A stretch of 64,000 nucleotides of DNA from Acheta domesticus (lineage: Eukaryota > Arthropoda > Insecta > Orthoptera > Gryllidae), in the NCBI GenBank assembly GCA_031308135.1, contig JAHLJT010000631.1:195476685-195540684 (forward strand). Reading direction: 5' to 3'. The position numbers were made by a program, and so were the translations under genes. The notes under the pieces are model-generated. The model searched no databases, had not been told where the DNA came from, and was given only the letters and a program-made list of their open reading frames with translations. This document shows positions 22,020 to 31,849 of the stretch, in pieces (positions within the stretch are counted from its first letter, which is position 1; each line of letters opens with the position of its first letter).

Positions 22020-22340
22020 TTAACGGCGCGCTAACCCGTGAGCGAGCCTTGCGACGCCTCGGCCGCCCTGCCCTGCGCTGCCTGGTCTCGCCCCGCTCTC
22101 GCCTCCGAGCAACTTCCATCCGAGAAAGTTAGCGGCAGCGGCGTTGCCTGGAAATATCGGCGCGAGTGAGCAGCGATCCTATACACTGTGCAGAAGAAAA
22201 CTTGGGGGAGGTTTTGATAGGTTTCCTTTGGGCGCTGGTTGAGCGTTACACGCCCTATCGGTTTTTCGACGCTAAAGCAACCGCGCGCCGGCAGACGGAA
22301 CCCCCGCGTTTGAAAGGAAAGGGCGCAGAACACGCGCGAC
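22020..22340. other. small CpG-rich island F
   Basis: CpG-rich segment without a minisatellite, flanked sharply by AT-rich DNA. The minus-strand frame through it shows no family resemblance. A promoter-type CpG island is possible. Confidence 0.5.
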
Positions 22341-23390
22341 CATAAATGTATTAACTTAGTTAACAAGAATATGAACTCTGTGTGCACTTTAGTATTGCAT
22401 ATTCATACATGGCTTTGGTTCGCTTACAAAGGGTTCTGGAAAGCAACGCCGTTGAAAGCGACGTTTGATTTTGGAAAGGAGGAAGAATACCTTCAGGTTG
22501 AGAAGATTATTTTTTTCGTTTTTTTGAATTGATGTGGAAAAGATACGAATTTTGGGTACAAATTTTGACGTTATTAACACCGAAAATGATTGTCACCTTT
22601 TTCGTACGTTTCCATTTCATCAAAAGTTTGGAATCAATAACATCTCTTTTTAAAATAGTTTGTTGTTAATTTCAAATTTACTTCAAGTGGTCTTTTCAAA
22701 GTATACATTTTACGGCTTTGAAAATAATATTTACAATTATACTCAACATGTGAATAAAATTCTGGAAAAAGGCGAGTCAACTTAGAACGTACGTTTTCGT
22801 TGCATTATTTTGCATTTATGATTTGTTTCTATATTTTCTTAAAAAATAAACATTTTATAATATACAAGTTGACACTTTTTGGAAATGGCCATTTCTAATC
22901 AGTTCTTTTGTTTTTCGGGTAAGTTAACCTTTAATGTCGTTTTCTTTGTAGCTTAAAGGCATTATCTTCATTACCATTGATAAAGACTTTTTAAGTTGGA
23001 TCTCTGAATAGTATTGAATATTTTGTTCATCACAAAATTATCTGAAATTGCGAAAGACTTTAATAAAAGTGAGCATTGTTTAAACTGAATTTTTGTTAGG
23101 TTTAGTTGCAAAGTTTGCTTTGACAATATTTTTGAGTCTATATTAACTGATTATAATTATGTACTTCATGAGCATTATTGGGAGGCATTTGCATGTGCAC
23201 GTTCTAATTGACTGTGCTCGATGGGGCAACTTTCAATATTTTCTAACAACTCATTTCTAGATTAGACTGAAATATTAAATATGGTTTCACTACGACTTCA
23301 TGGTTGGCGCTTCTTACTGTCCCATCTGCTATTGGCGTTAAGATAATTTACTGGATTTTGCGAGGTAGCAGAACCGGGAGTTCACACGCC
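22341..23390. other. AT-rich gene-free stretch
   Basis: Nothing recognised beyond short AT-rich frames. Confidence 0.5.
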
Positions 23391-23391
23391 A

Positions 23392-23559
23392 CTTGGTTGG
23401 TTTCCTTGTGCGGTAACTGTGGGGCCTGATCGGGATAGCAGAGGAGGCTAGTCATGAGGCTGCTGAAGCACTACCATGAGCTGTGGTGTCTGCGGCTGGC
23501 TTTGTTGCGCGAGTTGAAGTTCAGTATGCAACAGATGAAGTTGCAGTTGATGTAGCTCC
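23392..23559 (-). pseudogene. possible decayed Gln-rich coding segment
   Basis: A minus-strand frame without ATG reads ELHQLQLHLLHTELQLAQQ, then SQPQTPQLMVVLQQPHD. An in-frame TAG at 23450-23448 interrupts it, and it continues PPLLSRSGPTVTAQGNQPSGV to a TGA at 23394-23392. The Gln/Leu/His-rich run and codon-like pattern resemble a transcription-factor activation region, but no family is identified and no good splice acceptor is seen. It may be chance or an old transposon fragment. Confidence 0.18.
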
Positions 23560-23636
23560 TACTGTTGGTATTTGTTTTTGTAGATGAGATTGCAAGTTAA
23601 CAACTGATAGGGTGTTCATGTACGATCTTTCACTGT

Positions 23637-23910
23637 CTACTTTAAGGTTTCCATAGCACTTTTAATAAATTGGCCCGTTAAGGGGCTTGAGTTAACGTCA
23701 TTCACAATAACTCGGCATTCAATTGATGCAAGAAAAGTCACAAACACGGAGTTTAAGAATAAACGTAGACCGATATGGAGACTATATTCGACGAACACCA
23801 CCGAAATCAAGCCTATAAAGCCGTATCTCCCCCCGTAGAACGGAACGTACAAGCTCTAAGCTGCCGACTGGTCTCCCCACATGAGTGGTAGTCTAGTGCA
23901 TCTATATGTA
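23637..23910 (-). repeat. dispersed repeat fragment related to the 84-bp satellite
   Basis: On the minus strand, 23910-23840 shares GCTCTAAGCTGCCGACTGG (plus orientation) and a PVGSLELV-coding stretch with the 84-bp satellite unit at 25.8-26.1 kb, then diverges. The adjoining 71-codon minus frame is hydrophobic but matches no family I know. A common mobile or repetitive ancestor is likely. Confidence 0.4.
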
Positions 23911-23989
23911 AGATCAAGTTACAAGTAGTCATTCATTTTTGACTTCAGCACATTACAATATTTTAGTGCCTCGTGTTGTGGCAGCAATG

Positions 23990-24345
23990 TAGGCGGCCTC
24001 GCCCGCGCGTGGCGGGGTCAGCCGCCTCCTCTGGCGCTGCCCATCCATCGCGGCGCCGGACAGCGCTCTGCCACGGCCGCGCCGCGTGGGCGCGGAGCAG
24101 CGCCCAGGCGCGAGTTACGGCGCGCGGGGACGTCGCTCCGGGACACGGCGCGGGCGAGGGCGGCGGGCGGCGGGCAGCGGGCAGCGGGCGGCGGGAGGCG
24201 GCGGGCGGCGGCGGACGGTGGCGGGCGGTGCGGGCGGCGCGGGCGGCGCGGGCGGCGCGAGCGGCGCGGGCGGCGGGGGCGGCGCGGACGGCGGGGGCGG
24301 TGGGGGCGGCGCGGGCGGCGGGGGCGGCGGGGACGGTTTTAGAGG
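23990..24345 (+). repeat. GC-rich island G with 9-bp minisatellite (GCGGGCGGC)
   Basis: CpG-rich sequence from 23990. From about 24217 to 24335 it is a GCGGGCGGC array with GCGAGCGGC, GGGGGCGGC and GCGGACGGC variants. The unit is three codons and gives Ala-Ala-Arg, Gly-Gly-Ala and similar runs in overlapping frames. Guanine runs on the plus strand could form G-quadruplexes. Confidence 0.88.
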
Positions 24346-24506
24346 TTTGGGGAGGGTTGTTTTGTTTATTAACATTCACATTGTTAAAAATAGTGTATTC
24401 ATTAATAAAAATTAAAAATAAAATTAATTACACATTACAAAATATTTTGGCCCACCTGTTAATATTCTATTGTTGCGTGAGATCCATTAGAATTGATGGT
24501 ACACAG

Positions 24507-24507
<1 letters not shown>

Positions 24508-24539
<32 letters not shown>
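24508..24539. repeat. (TA)n microsatellite
   Basis: About 16 TA dinucleotides. A shorter TA run is at 24602-24610. Confidence 0.97.
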
Positions 24540-24540
<1 letters not shown>

Positions 24541-24719
24541 CAAGTTTGTTAATATGGTATGTTAATATGGTGTGTTAACATGGTTTAATGATGGTACACA
24601 AATATATATAACAAGTGTAAACAAGTTTGACAATAAAATACATTTCAACTAATGCATTGTTTTTAATAACTAAAATTTCTGTCTTTAAAAATGGGACAAA
24701 TCATAGAATGGAAAGAGAG

Positions 24720-24850
24720 GGGGCTGTGAGGTAATATGCCAAGCGAAGGCAAGCAATTGGCCTCACCAACAAAGCCCGACGTTGTGTGAACAAAGGAAAT
24801 CGGACGAAGAAATCGACTCTGAGTAACTCGTAGAATTGTATAATAATACT
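24720..24850 (+). repeat. direct repeat R1, copy 1
   Basis: About 130 bp beginning GGCTGTGAGGTAATATGCC and ending after GACTCTGAGTAACTCGTAGAA. Copy 2 lies 466 bp downstream. Function unknown; probably part of a mobile or duplicated unit that also carries the 84-bp array. Confidence 0.8.
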
Positions 24851-25185
24851 CATGGTGACATGCAAATGGGAAATGAAGTGAAACCTAGTGATACTAGTCT
24901 TACATAGTCAACGTTAGTCAAACTTACTTAAGCAACTGATATCAAGGGTACTTCTCATAATCTTTCGGTTCTCACCATCCTGTGAAAGGTATTAAGGGAG
25001 ACAAGAAAACTAACGGAAAAAATCTCTCAGTAGCACAACCAAACATTATTACCAAAAGGGGCATCTAACAAAGCAATTGAGGGTGATTGCATTAAGATGG
25101 GACAAAGATGAAGATAATATCCGTTTGGCGGCGTCACCTTGGCCTTTTAGGGATCTCATGATCAGCCTGAAAGTTTGAAAGAGAA

Positions 25186-25318
25186 GAGGCTGTGAGGTAC
25201 TATGCCAAGCAAAGGCAAGCAATTGGACTCACCAACAAAGTCAGACCTTGTGTGAGCAAAGGAAATCTTACGAAGAAACCGACTCTGAGTAACTCGTAGA
25301 AGGGTACAATAATGAAGT
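25186..25318 (+). repeat. direct repeat R1, copy 2
   Basis: Same order of blocks as the copy at 24720: GGCTGTGAGGTACTATGCC, AAGGCAAGCAATTGG, CTCACCAACAAAG, GACTCTGAGTAACTCGTAGAA. Identity by eye is roughly 85 to 90 percent. Confidence 0.8.
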
Positions 25319-25369
25319 AATCCTGGTACTTCTCCGACAATCGCTTGGCATTGATTACAGAACCCGGCA

Positions 25370-25460
25370 GCATCCGGTTGCTAGAATTTTCCTCCAGACA
25401 GTGGCTTCACTCGACCTAGTTTTGTAGCTAGGATAAAAAATTCTGCCACGGTCGAACACT
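25370..25460 (+). repeat. direct repeat R2, copy 1 (partner at 26272-26360)
   Basis: TAGAATTTTCCTCCAGACAG ... ACCTAGTTTTGTAGCTAGG ... AAATTCTGCCACGGTCG here matches TAGAATTCTCCTCCAGACAG ... GCCTAGCTACG ... AAATTCTGCCTCAGTCGG near 26272-26360. The two copies flank the 84-bp satellite and a CpG-rich patch. Confidence 0.7.
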
Positions 25461-25814
25461 TGGACGTTTACAGCCACAGAGAGCTGCCTCGGCTACCTTC
25501 GCGCGCGATGAGGCAAACGAACGCCAGGACAGGAATCGAAAAGCAACCGAGGTTAGCGCGGAGGTCAGAGTTGTCGCGGAACACGGCGGGCGCCACAGGG
25601 CGGTTTTGCAGCCATTCATTGATAGATTACTGCGTACTTCCGAGTGCGTCAACTGGTGTGGAAGTTAGCGCCATAAATGTAGTTCACAGTATTGTAGTGG
25701 ATGTGGCGATGATCCTTCCTCAATAGAACGCGATATCCGACGCCTCTACGTGAGTGTGCGGGGTTATCCCTCCAGTTGTCTCCTCCCTGTAGGGCACCAC
25801 CCCAGCTGGGGCAA

Positions 25815-26110
25815 TCTCTAAGCTTCCGACTGGTTTCACGAGATGTGTGGTATCTCCTCCAGGTATCTCCAATTGGGGCATCAACCTAACTTGGACAACC
25901 TCTAAACTTCCGACTGGTTTCACGAGATGTGTGGTATCTCCTCCAGGTATCTCCGATTGGGGCATCACCCTAACTTGGACAAGCTCTAAGCTTCCGACTG
26001 GTTTCACGAGATGTGTGGTATCTCCTCTAGGTATCTCTAATTGGGGCATCACCCTAACTTGGACAAGCTCTAAGCTTCCGACTGGTTTCACGAGATATGC
26101 CATAGCGTAG
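25815..26110. repeat. 84-bp satellite, open on both strands
   Basis: The landmark CTTCCGACTGGTTTCACGAG recurs at 25823, 25907, 25991 and 26075, exactly 84 bp apart. The unit is 28 codons with no stop in one frame on each strand. The minus strand reads LVKPVGSLELVQVR followed by MPQLEIPGGDTTH per unit, inside a 174-codon frame (26244-25720). The plus strand reads ISNWGITLTW, SSKLPTGFTRC. The divided first half-unit (25760-25822) encodes APAGVVPYREETTGG on minus. I do not recognise the product; a tandem repeat with incidental frames is as likely as a gene. Confidence 0.85.
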
Positions 26111-26379
26111 TGCATGAAAATAAGAATGTGTTCGTAAACGGTGACGATAGAATAAGTAAGAGAAGGAAAACATCTCGCGCTGTCCGTGGTCCATTTCTTA
26201 GAATACTTCTTCGGTGTTCCTCTGATATTGATCGGAGAAACCATGGAAACCTACCATACGCATTAGTTGGCTCCTAGAATTCTCCTCCAGACAGCGTCTG
26301 AACTCTGCCTAGCTACGTTTCCAGTGTCCGAAATTCTGCCTCAGTCGGAACTAAAGCCCTATCACCTTCCGCTCAGCCA

Positions 26380-27615
26380 TTCTGGGGCACCTCAGCGGGC
26401 GCGACGAGGGGGGCAAGGACAAGCTGTGACTCGCCGTGTGCGGTGAGGGGGCGGAGGCCAGGAGCGCCGCGAGACCCGGCGAGCGCGGGGTCGCAGTCTG
26501 GGCGCCGTTCGTCAGAGGCGGCGGAGCGCGAGGCGCGGCGCGACATCAGCCGGACGCCACCCACGCCTCCTTCCCCACCCCTTTCACCCGTCCACTCTCC
26601 GTCCCCCTCCACCACCTCCGCGATGCTGCTGCTCGTGCGCCAACCTTCTCCACTTCTACCCCCTCCATCCCACAGTTACTGCTGCACCCTCCTTCCCCAC
26701 CCTCCTCCTCCAACACACTGCTGTTCCTGTACTCTCCTTCCTCACCCCACCATCCTCCCCCTCCATCCCGCTTGCTTCTGCACCCTCCTCCCACACCCGC
26801 ACACACTCCACCCCGCTGCCGCTGCTGCGCCCTCCTTCACCCCCACACCTCCAACGTGCTGCTACTGGTGTACCCTCCTTCTCCACACCGCTGCCACTGA
26901 GCCCTCCGTCCCCACCCCTTACCCCACCGCACTGCTGCTGCTGCGCCCTTCTTCCCCCCCTCCCCCTCCTCCAGTGCCTTGCTGCTGGTGCTGCGCCCGG
27001 TCGTGCGGCAGAATGCGCGTATGTCGGGCGCCCCGCTCGGGCGTTGGGGCGTCCGGCACCGGCGCCGCCCCCCCCTCCTGCCGACTCGCGGCCGCTGGCC
27101 CGGAAGGCGCCGCCGCCGCCAAGCGACCGCAGATGCGCGCGCCCTCTGGCGGGGAAACACGGCGACGCGGCGCCGACACTAGCGCGCGACGCTCGACACG
27201 CCCCGCGCCCCACGCCCCGCGCCCCGCGCCCCGCGCCCCGCGCCCCGCGCCCCGCGCCCCGCGCCCCGCGCCCCGCGCCCCGCGCCCCGCGCCCCGCGCC
27301 CCGCTCCCCGCGCCCCGCGCCCCGCGCCCCGCGCCCCGCGCCCCGCTCCCCGCGCCCCGCGCCCCGCGCCCCGCGCCCCGCGCCCCGCGCCCCGCGCCCC
27401 GCGCCCCGCGCCCCGCGCCCCGCGCCCCGCTCCCCGCGCCCCGCGCCCCGCGCCCCGCGCCCCGCGCCCCGCGCCCCGCGCCCCGCGCCCCGCGCCCCGC
27501 GCCCCGCGCCCCGCGTCCCGCGCCCCGCGCACCGCGCCACGCGGCCCGCGCCACGCGGCCCGCGCCACGCGGCCCGCGCCCCGCGCCCCGCATCAACGGG
27601 CGGGGTGAGGCGCGC
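26380..27615. other. GC/CpG-rich island H
   Basis: The left part (26390-26560) is CpG-rich and mixed. The middle part (26560-27000) is C/T-rich with repeated CTGCTGCTGCACCCTCC-like segments of about 60-70 bp. The right part is a 7-bp array. All long frames (Pro/Arg/Ala on plus, Gly/Ala/Arg on minus) come from composition. Confidence 0.8.
27196..27600 (+). repeat. 7-bp minisatellite (GCCCCGC) with 42-bp spacing of variants
   Basis: Roughly 55 tandem GCCCCGC units. A GCTCCCC variant starts at 27303, 27345 and 27429, which is 42 and 84 bp apart, so copying in blocks of six units is suggested. The 3' end (27525-27595) changes to GCGCCACGCGGCCC 14-mers. A 7-bp unit leaves all frames open. Confidence 0.95.
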
Positions 27616-27709
27616 TTTTGTGCTTTCTCGTTACGGAGTACAGAGCATTTCTAATGCTGTGCGAAAAAAGGGCGAAAAGAATATACAGGACCCTGGAAAC
27701 AAAAGAGTG

Positions 27710-28100
27710 CAAAAATCCAGCTCCTATATTTCGAAAAAATCCTCCAACACGTGGTATAGTCAGAATCCATGTTTTCTGGGTACTTGGTACCGAAAAATCG
27801 AATGATGGCAAAATGTCTGTCCGTCTGTGAACAACACTAGCGGCCTAACCGTTCAGCCGATTTTCTACAAAATTGATATTCTCCAATCAATCTGGCTGAT
27901 GTTGCGGCTCCTTGAATTTAAAATTGATATTTTAATTTTGAGTGGTGCTTTACATGAAGGTGCTGGGACATTTTTTAAATGTTCATAAAAATTGATCCAT
28001 CGATTTGGCTTAAATGTTGTCTTTGGGTAGTGTGAGGGACGTGGAAGGGAATGGTGCGGGAGAATGGTAATTTTCGTTGACAACCCTGATTGTTCAAAAA
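27710..28100 (+). mobile_element. dispersed repeat family F, copy 1
   Basis: Starts near AAAAAATCCTCCAACACGTGG, continues through TGTCTGTCCGTCTGTG, CTAGCGGCCTAACCG and GCTTTACATGAAGG, and fades near 28100. A homologue in reverse orientation lies at 56960-56550 with the same block order. No coding frame. It looks like a non-autonomous mobile element with an internal GTCT/GTCC microsatellite. Confidence 0.65.
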
Positions 28101-28589
28101 TTGCAATAGTTCAACATTTTTTCCGGAGTCTTCCTACAACTTAAATATTAAAAATATAGTGTTTCCCCTTAATGAAATGTGTTCCTTGAAGATGGATTTC
28201 AAAATAACGTCATGCAGAATATTTGTGTACTTTTCTCGTAATTTTGCGTGAAAATGCGGGCGAGAAACAATGTGTTGTAAAATTACCTGTTTCAATTCTC
28301 CCCCCCCCTTTCCGCCCAACAATTCCCTGCGGTGGCGGGAATTTATTTTCATAGATTGAATGCATTAAGCTACTGCCTTGCGGTTTGAGCAGCTAGAAAG
28401 GGGAGAGCTTTGCCTTAATAACTAATTAAAATTATTTATTCTAATTGTAAAGTTGAAATACTTGCTCTTCGTTCTTCCTATAGCCTGTACCTCATTGCGA
28501 GTAAAGACACGTAAATCTCTTGGGCATAAATGTGACTGGGAGTCGGAGAAGAACTTTATGCGCGGTCCAAGATGGGCGTTTTCGCATTT

Positions 28590-28590
28590 A

Positions 28591-28623
<33 letters not shown>
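28590..28623. repeat. (AAT)n microsatellite
   Basis: About 11 AAT units directly abutting the repeat that begins GCGTACCCGTGCGAG. Confidence 0.95.
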
Positions 28624-28930
28624 TAGCGTACCCGTGCGAGAACTCTCGCATGGTAAACCCCACCCATTTTCTATCCATTTGCCTATCCTTTTCATTAAGA
28701 AGGAAAGTTGTTAATGAAACGTGTTTGTTTAAAAAATGTGTAAATGTAACTTGGAATGTACTTTTGTACTTAATTCTAATGTATTTAAGAATATTAAACC
28801 AAAATAACAATGCAATATTGATGTTGGAAACAAACTTTCAATAAAGATTTATTGGGCTTTACAGAGCGATGTTCTTGGAACTATTCATACTTCTTTAAAA
28901 AAAACATTTGAACAAATTATTCAGTCTTCC
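28624..28930 (+). repeat. dispersed repeat G, copy 1 (partner at 29643-29930)
   Basis: Shares with 29643-29930, about 1.02 kb downstream, the ordered blocks CCGTGCGAGAACTCTC, AAGAAAGTTGTTAAYGAAACG, AAAATGTRTAAA, TTTCAATAAWGATTTATT and TTCTTGGAAC. The first block is a perfect hairpin here (TGCGAG-AACT-CTCGCA) and is broken in copy 2. Confidence 0.75.
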
Positions 28931-29642
28931 TTGAGAGTTAGCTTTTCGCTTTCTTTCTTTGTCAGAAAAACATTAGAAAAGGATTTTACTTTTGAGAAAG
29001 CCTAGTAAATACTGAATCGGGTTAGTTCAACCCTATTCTTTTCAATATTATTTAACTTTCCTTGATTTGTTAAAAGGAACAGAGGGGGCTTTGGAGGGTG
29101 AGGGTGCCCGCTTGCTAGGGTGCGAAAATTGAAAAATTATTTGTATACCAAAAAGCATTGGATTATTTTGTGCGTTGTTACGTATCTCAAGAAAAGCAAT
29201 TCCGAGCCAAAAAATAATCAAACTAATATTTTCACCTTTGAGCACTAAATACCATTTGTTACCATTAGAAACAATTGGGCACAGACTTCACTTCGGTACA
29301 CGGCAATGTTTCTCAAATGGTGTTTCCATTATTTTAATGAACCGACACCTTGAGTTTTAACATCAAACGCTATATTATTTACAATATGAGTTTGCAGCTG
29401 GGCGTTGATGTACATACTTCCGGATACCGCCAACATTTGCGTGCATTTGGCGTGCGTCTTGGCTGAGATCGTTTGTAGTTGTCGAGTGACATGCGCTATT
29501 CTTTCCATAATTTTAAATTTATTCAGGTATTGTAGGCTAGCACGTTTTGATTTTTGTTTTTCATTTATTTCAAACTATTTTACTTTAACTCATTTAAAAA
29601 GTTTGTTCTTTCTGTTGTGCCGTAGCACATGTTTTCCCTTAC

Positions 29643-29930
29643 TAACTCCGCGTAACCGTGCGAGAACTCTCATCTCAACACTTCTATTTCCATTCTAAGA
29701 AAGAAAGTTGTTAACGAAACGCGTTTATTTGCTTAAAAATGTATAAAGGTAGCTTGCAATTTACTAACACAATATGGAATAAAAATAAAAAGCCATGCAA
29801 TTGATGTATAAAAAGCAATGCAATTGATGTTTAAAGAAATTTTCAATAATGATTTATTCAGAATCATGGAGAGTTTTCTTGGAACAATTCACAACACTTC
29901 CTTAAAGATGCCTCAAAATTTTAGTTTCTA
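29643..29930 (+). repeat. dispersed repeat G, copy 2
   Basis: Second copy of the repeat at 28624. It is more AT-rich and has an internal ATGCAATTGATGT duplication near 29790-29830. Confidence 0.72.
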
Positions 29931-30164
29931 AGGCCCTAAAACGCTTGGTTTTGGAGTTATTTGACGAAAACTTTGACAAGTGTTGCGCGTTGCCTTTGAC
30001 TTGAATATTTAGATGCGTTTTTTTAACCAAATCCTTCATATTTTTAAAGTCAAAGTGCAATTCGTCAATTTCCGTGGAATTTTCTTTCTTTATACACCTC
30101 ATTTATAAACATTGGTTGCGTGTGAGATCCGCAACGGAAACGTATACTACTGAAATAATACAGG

Positions 30165-30189
30165 AGACGATAATAATAATAATAATAAC

Positions 30190-30252
<63 letters not shown>
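30165..30252. repeat. (AAT)n microsatellite
   Basis: About 28 AAT units with one AAC interruption near its start. It is followed directly by a GTCGGA-TTAT-TCCGAC hairpin and a less AT-rich segment (30255-30510) of unknown nature that may be an insertion into the repeat. Confidence 0.95.
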
Positions 30253-30253
<1 letters not shown>

Positions 30254-30691
30254 TAATCGGAATTTTAGGGTCGGATTATTCCGACTTTTAACAGCTAGCG
30301 GTGTTTCGATGCCCGGACACTGTGTTTATTGTCGACATCTAGATGAAAGAGAGTCATATGGCGATCATGATGTAGTCCCTTCGCCGTATCTAGCGTACTC
30401 GGGTAGATTGAGCTTTTTCTCTTACGCAGCTGTAGACACTGAGACGATTATAATGGAAAGATACAGCTATATTTTTGGCCTGATAGGGAATGGAGACTAG
30501 CACAACGGAAGCCTAGCACGCTGTCCATGAGCTACCCAAGGATCTATATTAATAATATAATAATAAAAGTAATTATTTTAATGTGTCCATTTTTGTTTGT
30601 TTATTTTCCTTTTCTACTAAGTGATGAAAAAATAATATATTGTCTGTATTTCCAAATTTCCAGTTCAAGTATATTTCTTTCAGACTCTCTT

Positions 30692-30726
30692 GTACTAATT
30701 TCGTTCTTTTCTTTTTTCAGGTAATA
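30692..30726 (+). promoter_or_regulatory. ratchet-type (recursive) splice-site motif
   Basis: A TACTAAT branch-point-like heptamer at 30692-30698 is followed by a pyrimidine run and TTTTTTCAG ending at 30720. That acceptor is joined without gap to the donor-like GTAATA at 30721. Back-to-back acceptor and donor are the hallmark of zero-length exons in very long introns. Position +5 of the donor is T rather than G, which weakens it. Confidence 0.3.
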
Positions 30727-31800
30727 AGGAACATCAGTTTTCTTCTCCCATGAGGTACAAATACTTAACGAAATCATCTGCCATTCTTGAACAAGTAAGA
30801 CTTACTTTTAAAATCTTGATGTTTCTGTTTCAATTTGTTGGTTAATATATTTTTTTCAATATTTATACCTCATTTGAAACCTAAACTAAATCTATGTTCA
30901 CTGGCAATGTCCGTATTGAAATAGAGTCCAAAGAGAATTACAGTTTCATAAATTATATCTAAAATAAATTGTAATGACTGATAGTAAAGCTGAATCTTTT
31001 TTATTAATTCTCAGAGGAAAATGCATTACCTAAAGGACACATTCTGAATACGAAAGTGAGTTTATTTTAACATCATCTACAGCGTTTCTGAAAGCGCTTT
31101 GCTTTGTCGTAGAGGTTAACATTACTATCCATATTTATGATTCGAACAATCATAAACATACCGTGTAATTTCTTCGGATACTAAATCAGTATAGATCAGT
31201 AGTAAATAGAGACACAGAACAGAAGTTTGTCGAATAATGCAAACATATTTGAACTCCAAATAACCCTCTATTTGCGAGCTATAAGAACGGATCAGGTAAT
31301 CCACTGGTCAATATATGTACTACACTGTTTTGAGGATCTAATATTAAAGTGAAATTTATTAATGTCTTAAAAATTGGAAAGAAACTCTTTATACAGACAT
31401 GTTCATTTAAAATATCAAGTCTTAATACTTGCAAGGAGATTAGTGGTATTTAAAGTAAACATTCTGTGTAATCATTATGAAAACTCTATTATATATTATA
31501 TAAGTAGTGATCTATTAAGTAACTTCGTAATCAGTTTCAAATTACGAAAAACTATTTTTATTTTCTGTCTTCTCAAGATTTTTTGAAATTAATAAAAAAG
31601 ATCAACATGTTGCTCGATAAATAGATAATCGCCTTGCCTAATATATAATTTCAAGCATATTTCTGGTTTTTGACAATGATTTCTTGATCTGCTTTACCAC
31701 CAGGCGAAGGTACGTAAAAAACGCACCTGAAACATACCCTTAGCAATGAGAATTTTATGAAAATTTCAGTAAAGAAAATTTTGAAATATGTGGTATATTT

Positions 31801-31801
31801 A

Positions 31802-31848
<47 letters not shown>

Positions 31849-31849
31849 C
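31801..31849. repeat. (ATT)n microsatellite
   Basis: About 16 uninterrupted ATT units in AT-rich DNA. Confidence 0.95.

Noticed and set aside
25815..26110. CRISPR-like array
   Set aside because: The 84-bp units are contiguous with no distinct spacers, in a eukaryotic context.
26443..27805. 403-codon plus and 294-codon minus frames
   Set aside because: Products of the 7-bp GCCCCGC array, which leaves all frames open.
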